From Dermabacter sp. p3-SID358 (GTDB lineage: Bacteria > Actinomycetota > Actinomycetes > Actinomycetales > Dermabacteraceae): 64,000 nt of DNA. The stretch is from NCBI RefSeq assembly GCF_025147465.1, contig NZ_JALXOZ010000010.1, positions 1 through 64,000 of the forward strand, given 5' to 3'. A model generated the notes under the pieces. That model was not told where the DNA came from, searched no databases, and saw nothing but the letters and a program-made list of their open reading frames with translations. This document shows positions 1 to 7,093 of this stretch, piece by piece (within the stretch, counting starts at the first letter, position 1; every line of letters begins with the position of its first letter). The translations under genes and the position numbers were made by a program.

Positions 1-21
1 TCCGGGCGCGCCAGTGACATA

Positions 22-49
22 AGCCCTCTGCTACGGCGGAGGGCTTTTT
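22..49 (+). terminator. Rho-independent terminator of an upstream gene
   Basis: Stem AGCCCTC (22-28) pairs with GAGGGCT (39-45), followed by a T run. It would end a plus-strand gene whose body lies left of the window; possible stop codons lie at 15-17 or 20-22 depending on frame. Confidence 0.75.
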
Positions 50-77
50 CGTACCCTTCCGCCCGTTCCCAACTTTA

Positions 78-146
78 TACCCAACGTTTGCGGTGGTATT
101 CGGGCCTATACCCCCGCAAATGTTGGGGTTAGTTTCCTAGGCCGGG
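78..146. other. Conserved hairpin element, copy 1
   Basis: Arms 80-96 and 111-127 (about 17 bp, two mismatches) enclose a 14-nt loop and are followed by TTAGTTTCCTAGGCCG. A second copy with the same arm length, loop length and downstream sequence lies at 49676-49745. There is no good T run on either strand, so it is not an ordinary terminator. Both copies lie 30-50 nt downstream of a plus-strand terminator and next to GC-rich repeats at the 3' end of a minus-strand gene. Function unknown. Confidence 0.7.
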
Positions 147-170
147 AGAAAGGGCGGCCCGGACGCGACC

Positions 171-310
171 GAACCGAGAAGAGGGCGGCCGAACCGAGAA
201 GAGGGCGACCGAACCGAGAAGAGGGCGACCGAACCGAGAAGAGGGCGGCCGAACCGAGAAGAGGGCGGCCGAACCGAGAAGGGGGCGACCGAACCGAGAA
301 GGGGCCGCGC
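171..310. repeat. 20-bp tandem repeat, seven units
   Basis: Seven contiguous copies of GAACCGAGAAGAGGGCGGCC with G/A variation at one or two positions; the last unit is degenerate. The 20-bp period is not a multiple of three and there are no spacers, so this is neither coding nor CRISPR. It lies between hairpin element copy 1 and the 3' end of the minus-strand agpS-like gene. It is probably a slippage-prone minisatellite. Confidence 0.9.
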
Positions 311-320
311 GGGGGCGCCG

Positions 321-334
321 GGTCCGACGGTTGC
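321..334 (+). repeat. Dispersed TCCGACGSTTGC motif, intergenic copy
   Basis: GGTCCGACGGTTGC between the tandem repeat and the agpS terminator. One of ten exact copies of the 12-mer in this window. Confidence 0.8.
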
Positions 335-353
335 CCCGCATCCATGTGCCCTC

Positions 354-401
354 AAAAAGAAGCGCCGCACTCCGCCCTACTGAGGCGAGAATGCGGCGCT
401 T
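354..401 (-). terminator. Terminator of the agpS-plsC-SDR operon
   Basis: On the minus strand AAGCGCCGCA (from 401) pairs with TGCGGCGCTT (to 360), followed by C and five T (358-354). It lies 33 bp past the agpS-like stop. Confidence 0.85.
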
Positions 402-433
402 TCGTGCGGCTTCGACGATCGTGGAGTCCGGCG

Positions 434-2137
434 TCAGGACACGATCTTGCCGGGGTTGAGGTTCTTGCCCGGATCCTGCGTGCTGTAGAGGTCGCGCATC
501 ATCTTGACGCCAAGGGGGCCGGCTTCTTCCTCGATCCACGGCTGGTGCTCGGTACCAACGGCGTGATGATGCGAAAGCGTTCCGGCGTGCTTTTGAAACT
601 CGCCCTGCACGGCGTGCTTAATCGCGGTGTACTGCTCGAGCATGACCTCGTTGCTCTCGTAGGGCACCGCGAAGGTGAAGTAGAGGCACGCCCCCTGGTG
701 GTAGCTGTGGCTCATATGGCAGAAGAAGAATCCGGGGATGCCGAGCTCCTCGAGCTTCGCGTAGAACGTGTCGTACACCTTGGAGTGCATCTCGTTGATG
801 CGCGCCCACGTGGTGCCGGTGTCGGAAACATCGCCGAACACATTGAGGCCGAGGAGGAAGTCTCGCAGGTAGGGTGTGTCGAACTTTTTCTGATCGTAGA
901 TCGCACCGGGGCCGGCACCGAGCGTGATACCGCCGGCCTTCTTGACGATCTTCTTGACCACGGCCTGCTCGCGGCTGATCTGGGCTTTCGATCCCTCGAA
1001 GCACACGTAGCTCATGCACATCTCGTTTTCGGTGTCCCAGCCCTTCTTGCGGAGGTACGCGAAGAGGCCATCCTGGATTTTACGGGTAATTTCGCCCTTC
1101 TTGTCTTGTGGCTCTTTGAGCATCGAGAGGCTAAACGCGGTTTCGGGTCCGTCGCTCAGGCGCGTAAACACGGGGTGCACTTCGCTGCGGGCAATCGCGT
1201 GCATGCCGCGGATGCCCGATTCCCAGTCGGGGAACATGTAGGCGATGACCACGCGGTTTTCGGCCATGCGATGCACGCGCACGGTGCATTCAGTGATGAT
1301 GCCGAGGCGCCCCTCCGACCCGAGGATCATTTCGTGGATGCTCGAGCCGGAGTCTCGGCCGGGGATCGGCTTCGTTTCGACGATGCCGTCGGGGCGCACG
1401 ACCTTGAGGCCACGCACGATGTCTTCGATGTCGCCGTAGCGATCCGACTGCATGCCGGTCGAGCGCGTGGCGGCCCATCCGCCGAGGGTCGAGTAGGTGA
1501 ACGAGTCGGGGAAGTGGCCCATCGTCCAGCCGAGCTCGTTGAGCTGTTCTTCGAGGTCTGGCCCGTACACGCCTGCGTCAACACGAGCGAGGCCCGAGGT
1601 GTCGTCAATCGAGATGACCTCGCGCATGCGGCCGAGGTTGATCGTGATGATCGGGCGCTTTTCCTCAACGTTCGGGGTGACGGAACCGGAGATCGAGGAG
1701 CCGCCCCCGTAGGGAATCGCGACGAGGTCGTGCTCAACGATGTAAGCGAGGATCTTCTGAACCTCGTCGTCGTTCTTCGGGTAGATCACCGCGTCGACAA
1801 TGCGGGCGAAGTCGCCGGTGCGCGCGCGGAAGAGGTCGATCACGGAGCGGCCGAACGAGTGAACAACGCGGTATTCGTCGTCATCGAGAAGGTTCTCCTC
1901 TCCGACGATTGCGGCGAGGGCGGCGCGATCATCGGCGCTGAGGCGGCTCTCGGGCACCTCATAATCGCTCAGCTGCGGCTCCGGTGCCGGCGTGAGCTTT
2001 TCGAGGTCCATGCCGATTTTCGACTTGGCGAAGCCCGGGAAGACGGGCTTGTTGTCCCAGCGGAAGGTGATGTCGTCGAGACCCCACCCCCACCATTTGT
2101 GGCGCTTGACCTCGCGGGCCGAAATCGGGCTGTTCAT
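434..2137 (-). CDS. agpS: FAD-binding alkyldihydroxyacetonephosphate synthase-like protein
   Basis: Flavoprotein of the VAO/AGPS family, 567 aa. In the named family it exchanges the acyl chain of acyl-DHAP for a fatty alcohol, creating the ether bond. The N-terminal KWWGWG is at 14-19, the FAD-binding loop PYGGGSSISGS at 142-152, and an HHH motif (523-525) matches the catalytic triple His of AGPS. The C-terminal NPGKIV segment is typical. The start ATG lies 5 bp after the plsC stop, so it is the third gene of an SDR-plsC-agpS operon. Other FAD-linked oxidases (D-lactate or glycolate type) share the fold, but the HHH and WWGWG signatures favour AGPS. The substrate is inferred. Confidence 0.8.
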   Translation of the reverse strand: MNSPISAREVKRHKWWGWGLDDITFRWDNKPVFPGFAKSKIGMDLEKLTPAPEPQLSDYEVPESRLSADDRAALAAIVGEENLLDDDEYRVVHSFGRSVIDLFRARTGDFARIVDAVIYPKNDDEVQKILAYIVEHDLVAIPYGGGSSISGSVTPNVEEKRPIITINLGRMREVISIDDTSGLARVDAGVYGPDLEEQLNELGWTMGHFPDSFTYSTLGGWAATRSTGMQSDRYGDIEDIVRGLKVVRPDGIVETKPIPGRDSGSSIHEMILGSEGRLGIITECTVRVHRMAENRVVIAYMFPDWESGIRGMHAIARSEVHPVFTRLSDGPETAFSLSMLKEPQDKKGEITRKIQDGLFAYLRKKGWDTENEMCMSYVCFEGSKAQISREQAVVKKIVKKAGGITLGAGPGAIYDQKKFDTPYLRDFLLGLNVFGDVSDTGTTWARINEMHSKVYDTFYAKLEELGIPGFFFCHMSHSYHQGACLYFTFAVPYESNEVMLEQYTAIKHAVQGEFQKHAGTLSHHHAVGTEHQPWIEEEAGPLGVKMMRDLYSTQDPGKNLNPGKIVS

Positions 2138-2142
2138 GACGG

Positions 2143-2844
2143 TTACTCCTCGGATGGTTGGGTTCCCATGATGGCTTGGTAATTCTCGGTCTTGAGGGTT
2201 CCGACGGCTGCCTGAATCCTCGCGTTGAAGCTCAGCGCGCTTTCGCCTTCCTCTGCGCGAAGGGGTGCGCCGAAAACAACGCCGACGGGAGGTCTGCCCG
2301 GTTTGGGCCAGCTTCGACCTTTGGGCATCGCTTCGTGCGCGCCGATGAGCGCGGCGGGAATGACGGGCACGTTCTCGGTAATCGCGAGGGAGGCTGAACC
2401 AGGTTTGAATTCGGCCATTTTCCCGGTTTTCGAGCGTGTGCCTTCGGGGAAGACGAGCACGGGAATGCCCGCGGTGAGAAGCGCTCGCGTGATACCCGAA
2501 TGCTTGCGGGAGCCGTCGCGGTCGATCGGGAAGGCGTTAAAGAGGGAACGCACGAAGATTCGGCGGTACCAAATATCGAAAAAGTATTCACGGGCAACGC
2601 CCGTGGAGAGGTACTTGCCCTGCGCGAATGGAAGGCCCTGGGCGAGCATGGGGGCATCGAGGTGGCTCGAGTGGTTGGCAACGAGGAGAAACGCGCCGCG
2701 CACCTTCTTCACCTCGGGGTTGACGATAATTTTCTGCGTGACTGCGCTTTTCACGACGCCCTTGAAGCCGACTCGCACGAGGAGCGCACGGACGTACGCG
2801 CGCCATGTCGAACGGTAGAGGGCCGGGTCGTGATACCTACTCAC
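2143..2844 (-). CDS. plsC: 1-acylglycerol-3-phosphate acyltransferase family (PlsC)
   Basis: Membrane-associated acyltransferase, 233 aa. It carries the HX4D motif NHSSHLD at 57-63 (H58, D63) and the FPEGTRS acceptor-binding motif at 132-138. I chose the GTG at 2844 because it overlaps the SDR stop as GTGA and has a GGGGA ribosome site; longer upstream frames run through the SDR gene. The family transfers acyl chains to lysophosphatidate. In this operon, next to an AGPS-like enzyme, it may instead acylate DHAP or the 1-alkyl-glycerol-3-phosphate product. A GGTTCCGACGGCTGC repeat variant lies inside the gene at 2197-2211. Confidence 0.85.
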   Translation of the reverse strand: MSRYHDPALYRSTWRAYVRALLVRVGFKGVVKSAVTQKIIVNPEVKKVRGAFLLVANHSSHLDAPMLAQGLPFAQGKYLSTGVAREYFFDIWYRRIFVRSLFNAFPIDRDGSRKHSGITRALLTAGIPVLVFPEGTRSKTGKMAEFKPGSASLAITENVPVIPAALIGAHEAMPKGRSWPKPGRPPVGVVFGAPLRAEEGESALSFNARIQAAVGTLKTENYQAIMGTQPSEE

Positions 2845-3659
2845 TTGGTCCCCTTCGCGGAGTGCTTCGGCAGGGGTTTTTCGCTGTCGCGACGCTTCGT
2901 GAACCACGCGGCGATCGAGTGCATCGCATTGCGCGGGGCGATACGAGCGAGGAACGCGAGCACCTTGAAGCGCTTCGAAGGGACGGAAATGAGCTTGCCA
3001 CGCGCGACGTCGCGAAGGCATTCCTGCACGAGGCGCTCGGGTGAAAGCCAAAGGAAGTCGGGGATCGAGGATCCGGAAATACCAGCGCGTTCGTGGAACT
3101 CGGTGCGTACCCAGCCTGGCTGGAGCGAGGTCACGTGGACGCCGCTTCCCGCGAGGCGCACCGCGAGCGCTTCGGTGTAGGTGTTACCCCACGACTTGAT
3201 CGCCGAGTAGTTGTTCTGTGGAAGATACCCGGAGACCGAGTTGACGTTGATGATCCAGCCTTGACCTCGACGTGCCATCGCGCGGCCCGCAGCGTTGGAT
3301 AGGTGGAGCACGGCTTTGATCATGACCTGAATTCCCGAATCATGAAGCGAGAGGTCTTCGCCAAGAATGTCGCTGCGCACGCTAAAGCCCGCGTTATTCA
3401 CGAGGATGTCGATCGCGGGGCGCTCGGTGCTCTCTTCGGAAAGTCGCGCTTCTACTCGCTCACGATCGGCCTCGATTTCAAGATCGCACACCATTTCTTC
3501 AACATCGATGCCGTAGCGGGTGCGGATCTCCTGTGCGAAACGCGAAAGGCGATCGGCGTTGCGGGCGACCAGCACGAGGTCGACACGCCGCTCGGCGAAT
3601 TCGCGCGCGAAAGCGGCCCCGATACCAGAGGTGCCGCCGGTGATGAGGGCCCTATGCAT
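2841..3659 (-). CDS. Short-chain dehydrogenase/reductase
   Basis: Classical SDR, 272 aa. NAD(P) loop TGGTSGIG at 7-14, NNAG at 88-91, and catalytic Ser141/143, Tyr151 and Lys155 in YSAIK. The basic C-terminal extension after residue 215 resembles the DltE/DHRS7-type group, which includes acyl/alkyl-DHAP reductases. First gene of the operon with plsC and agpS, so reduction of alkyl-DHAP to alkyl-glycerol-3-phosphate is a plausible role (inference). It is divergent from the acyl-CoA reductase fusion, with an 83-bp shared promoter region containing TACACT-like -10 sequence. Confidence 0.8.
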   Translation of the reverse strand: MHRALITGGTSGIGAAFAREFAERRVDLVLVARNADRLSRFAQEIRTRYGIDVEEMVCDLEIEADRERVEARLSEESTERPAIDILVNNAGFSVRSDILGEDLSLHDSGIQVMIKAVLHLSNAAGRAMARRGQGWIINVNSVSGYLPQNNYSAIKSWGNTYTEALAVRLAGSGVHVTSLQPGWVRTEFHERAGISGSSIPDFLWLSPERLVQECLRDVARGKLISVPSKRFKVLAFLARIAPRNAMHSIAAWFTKRRDSEKPLPKHSAKGTK

Positions 3660-3742
3660 GGCCTCTACGATACACTAGGCCTGCGCCTCTCTGAGCGCGC
3701 CCCAATGCTTACACCAGTGCTTGATCGCGAGGATTCATCCGC

Positions 3743-6001
3743 ATGTCTGTGCCCTCTACCAGCGCAAATACCAAGTATCGCGAAGTTTTGCTCACGGGGG
3801 CAACGGGCTTTTTGGGCCAAGCTGTTCTCCAGGCATTCCTCGAGCATTTCCCCGAGGTTCGCGTGACGGCTGTTGTGCGCCCCAAGGGGACGCTCTCGGG
3901 CAAAAAACGCCTCGCGACTCTTCTTAAGAAGCCCGTGTTCGCCTCGTGGATCGAGCGCTCAAGTGAGGACGAGGTCCGCACTGCATTCGAAGAACGTGCC
4001 GATGTCATCGAGGGCGACCTCACAAATCTTCCTCCCCTCGAGCGAACTTTCGATGTGGTCGTGCACTCGGCGAGCTCGGTGAGTTTCGATCCTCCGATCA
4101 ACGAAGCCTTCGCAACAAACGTTGGTGGCGCTAAGAACCTTTATGAGGCACTCCTCGAATCGAACAGCACCCTCCCCGGCGGGCAGAACCCGCACGTGAT
4201 TCACGTATCGACCTCGTACGTCAGTGGTCTCGCGAAGGGCCTGTGCCGCGAGGGACGCCTCACGCACAGCGCGAACTGGCGCGACGAGTACGACGCCGCG
4301 CTTGCCGCGGCACGTGAGGTCGATGCCATGTCGCGCACGCCCGAGCAGATTAAGAAGAACCTGCGCCTTGCAGAGCTTAAGAGCGGCAAGATGGGCCCGA
4401 AGGTGATCGCCTCGGTCGCTGAAGAGGCCCGCCGCGCGTGGGTTCGCTCGCGGCTCCAGGATTACGGCCTCCAGCGCGCGAACTCGCTCGGCTGGACCGA
4501 CATCTACACGTTCACGAAGGCCATGGCTGAGCGAGTCGGCGAGGAAATGTGGGCTGATTCCGGCCACCGCCTGAGCTTCGTGCGGCCCGCCATCATCGAA
4601 TCCGCGGTTACGCACCCATTCCCCGGTTGGATCGACGGCTACAAGGTCGCCGATCCGCTCATCATGACCTACGGAAAAGGCCGCCTTTCAGAGTTCCCGG
4701 GCCTTCCCGATTCGATCCTTGACATCATCCCCGTCGACCACATCGTCGGCGTGATTCTCGCGCTCGCAACCCAGAATGTTGATCGCACGGGCGACGACGC
4801 CTACTACCAGGTCGCCTCGGGCAACTCGAACCCGCTGCCGCTCCACGAAATGGTGAGCATCGTTCACGACTATTTCGTCGAGAACCCCCTCACGGACGAC
4901 AAGGGCAAGCCGATCGAGGTTCCCCTGTGGACCTTCCCCTCGGTTGACTTGGTTGAGGCGAAGTTCTGGGCCACGAATAAAGCAGTCAAGGCGGCGGAGG
5001 TTGCCGTCGGACGCCTTCCCGGCACGCCCACCACCCGCGCTTGGGCCGGAAAGCTTCACAAGAACTCCGCAGCGCTCGACACCCTCAAGAAATTCATGGG
5101 GCTGTACAAGGCATATACGAAGACCGAAATGGTTTTCGACGACGCGAACACGCGCGCACTTCGCGCATCGCTCCCGAAGGAGTTCCTCGAGAAGTACGAC
5201 TTCGACATAACGGCTCTCGACTGGCGCTCCTACTTCCACGATCACCACCTGCCGGCCGTCACCGAGCTCACGAGCGCTTACACGCGCCAGAAGGCCGCAC
5301 GCAAGGCGCGCACGGAGCGCAAGTCGAGCGAGCTTAAGACCTCGAGCGATACCCTCGCGGTATTCGATCTCGACGGCACCGTGATCGCGCAAAACATCGT
5401 GCAGCAGTACCTCGCGATCGTGAAGGAAACGCGCTCGAGGACCGACGGCGCGAAAGAGGTCGTAAAGCTCGCCGGTGCGCTCCCCCAGTATCTGCGTAAC
5501 GAGCAGCACTCACGTTCGGAGTTCATCCGCTCGGTTATGCGCCGCTACCGCGGTTTCGACACCGCGGAGCTCACGCAAGTCCTCGCGGGAGAGCTCGGCG
5601 AGAACGTTCGCCGCCAGATCAAGGCTGAGGCGCTCGAACGCCTCGAAGAGCATCGGGCTGCGGGCCACCGCACGATCCTCATCACGGGTGCGCTCGACAT
5701 CCTCGTGGAGCCACTCGCCGACCTCTTTGACGAAGTCGTCGCGACCCACATGCACGAAAAGGATGGCGTGCTCACCGGCTACCTCGCCACTCCCCCGGTT
5801 GTCGGCGAAGCTCGCGCGAACTGGCTGCGCAAGTACGCGCAAAGCAATGGTTTCAATCTTGAAAACTCGTACGGGTACGGCGATTCGCATGCCGACGCCG
5901 CCTGGCTCTCGGTGCTCGGACATCCCACGGCGATCTCTCCCGACCTCGGGCTTTACGCAGAAGCGAAGAAGAACCACTGGCCAATTCTCGAGTGGAAATA
6001 G
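3743..6001 (+). CDS. Fatty acyl-CoA reductase fused to HAD-IB phosphatase
   Basis: Two-domain protein, 752 aa. Residues 15-500 form a male-sterility/NAD_binding_4-type reductase with TGATGFLG at 18-25 and YTFTK (Y255, K259), the family that reduces acyl-CoA to fatty aldehyde or alcohol. Residues 535-752 form a HAD-IB domain with FDLDGT (nucleophile D542), an ITGA motif II and GYGDSHAD near 713. GAGGA at 3729-3733 sits 9 nt before the ATG. Divergent neighbour of the SDR-plsC-agpS operon. The fatty alcohol product is exactly what an AGPS needs. Related reductase/HAD/PlsC modules occur in the myxobacterial ElbD ether-lipid protein. Confidence 0.8.
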   Translation: MSVPSTSANTKYREVLLTGATGFLGQAVLQAFLEHFPEVRVTAVVRPKGTLSGKKRLATLLKKPVFASWIERSSEDEVRTAFEERADVIEGDLTNLPPLERTFDVVVHSASSVSFDPPINEAFATNVGGAKNLYEALLESNSTLPGGQNPHVIHVSTSYVSGLAKGLCREGRLTHSANWRDEYDAALAAAREVDAMSRTPEQIKKNLRLAELKSGKMGPKVIASVAEEARRAWVRSRLQDYGLQRANSLGWTDIYTFTKAMAERVGEEMWADSGHRLSFVRPAIIESAVTHPFPGWIDGYKVADPLIMTYGKGRLSEFPGLPDSILDIIPVDHIVGVILALATQNVDRTGDDAYYQVASGNSNPLPLHEMVSIVHDYFVENPLTDDKGKPIEVPLWTFPSVDLVEAKFWATNKAVKAAEVAVGRLPGTPTTRAWAGKLHKNSAALDTLKKFMGLYKAYTKTEMVFDDANTRALRASLPKEFLEKYDFDITALDWRSYFHDHHLPAVTELTSAYTRQKAARKARTERKSSELKTSSDTLAVFDLDGTVIAQNIVQQYLAIVKETRSRTDGAKEVVKLAGALPQYLRNEQHSRSEFIRSVMRRYRGFDTAELTQVLAGELGENVRRQIKAEALERLEEHRAAGHRTILITGALDILVEPLADLFDEVVATHMHEKDGVLTGYLATPPVVGEARANWLRKYAQSNGFNLENSYGYGDSHADAAWLSVLGHPTAISPDLGLYAEAKKNHWPILEWK

Positions 6002-6102
6002 CCGCCATTTTCCACTAACTCACCTGCGAGGGCGTAGGCTAGGGACACGGCGCACTGCGCGCTCAAGCTTCCCTGACCCCTTATCCCTAAAGGAGACGTC
6101 CC

Positions 6103-7008
6103 GTGGACGACCTCGCAAATAAGCTCAATATTCCGCCTGCGCCAGCCATGGCCAAGGCCGTCGAAGATGGCATGTATGCCAAGGCCACGATGCCGGCGTG
6201 GAAGATTTTCTGGCTGGGCCTCACCGGTGGCGCCTACATTGCCTTCGGCTTCATCATGTTCGTGACTACGCAGCAGGGCGCGCCGGGAGAGTGGCCGCTC
6301 GGCATTACGAAGATGATCGGCGGCGCGCTCTTCGCGACCGGCCTCATCATGGTCATTAACTCGGGCTCGGATCTGTTCACAGGCACGACCCTCAACGTTA
6401 TGCCCTTCCTTTCGAAGCGCATCACGGCCGGTCAGCTGTTCCGCCACTGGGGCCTTTCCTACGTCGCAAACTTCGTCGGTTCGGTGACCATCGCGATTCT
6501 CGTGTTCCTCGCGAACACTCCGGCCACCAACAAGAGCGCGTGGGGCCTCGTCGTCCTCAACGTCACGAAGGGCAAGCTCTCGCTCGACTGGGGCAACGCG
6601 TTCGTTCTTGGCATTCTCTGTAACTTCCTCGTGTGCATGGCCGTGTGGCTCACGTTCGCTGGTCGCTCGTTCTTCGACAAGGCTCTCGCGATCGTCGTGC
6701 CGCTCGTGATCTTCGTGTCGACCGGCTTCGAGCACTCGGTCGCAAACATGTTCATGCTCCCCATGGGCTGGCTCATCAAGACCTTCGGCGCAGATGCCTT
6801 CTGGGCCGGTGAAGCCGTCACGAAGGCCGGCGTAAGCGCCGCCGACTTCGACATGATCAGCTGGGACAAGATCCTCCTCGGCAACATCCTTCCCGTGACC
6901 CTCGGCAACATCATCGGTGGCGCCCTGTGCGTCGGATGCTACTTCTGGGTCGCCTACCGCAAGGACGCTATCAAGGCTGAGCGCGAGGCGGCTGTCGCCG
7001 CTAAGTAA
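6103..7008 (+). CDS. focA: Formate/nitrite transporter (FNT family)
   Basis: Polytopic membrane channel, 301 aa, with about six helices. The FNT signatures GFEHSVANMF and NILPVTLGNIIGG are both present. Starts at GTG preceded by AAAGGAG. The family conducts formate, nitrite or hydrosulfide. No pyruvate-formate lyase or nitrite reductase lies nearby, so the anion cannot be chosen. A TAGGCT -10-like box lies about 65 bp upstream. It is followed by a shared terminator and converges on ppc. Confidence 0.88.
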   Translation: MDDLANKLNIPPAPAMAKAVEDGMYAKATMPAWKIFWLGLTGGAYIAFGFIMFVTTQQGAPGEWPLGITKMIGGALFATGLIMVINSGSDLFTGTTLNVMPFLSKRITAGQLFRHWGLSYVANFVGSVTIAILVFLANTPATNKSAWGLVVLNVTKGKLSLDWGNAFVLGILCNFLVCMAVWLTFAGRSFFDKALAIVVPLVIFVSTGFEHSVANMFMLPMGWLIKTFGADAFWAGEAVTKAGVSAADFDMISWDKILLGNILPVTLGNIIGGALCVGCYFWVAYRKDAIKAEREAAVAAK

Positions 7009-7035
7009 CGGCTCTCGGTTCACTTTTCAACGCAC

Positions 7036-7070
7036 AAAGCCCGGCTCCCTCAAACGAGGGGCCGGGCTTT
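7036..7070. terminator. Bidirectional terminator between focA and ppc
   Basis: AAAGCCCGGC (7036-7045) pairs perfectly with GCCGGGCTTT (7061-7070), giving U-rich ends on both strands for the convergent genes. Confidence 0.85.
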
Positions 7071-7093
7071 CGCCTACGCTCAGCCGCGGTGAA

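Noticed and set aside
78..146. Hairpin element as a simple terminator
   Set aside because: No U tract on either strand, and a true terminator lies just upstream; sequence conservation extends well past the stem.
171..310. CRISPR-like appearance of the 20-bp repeats
   Set aside because: Units are contiguous without unique spacers, and no cas genes are present.
129..539. Small minus-strand frames across the tandem repeats
   Set aside because: 20-bp period shifts frame each unit; the peptides are repeat translations without ribosome sites.
344..2182. 612-codon plus-strand open frame opposite the agpS-like gene
   Set aside because: Antisense shadow: the minus-strand frame has AGPS motifs and a ribosome site; the plus frame has only composition-driven sequence.
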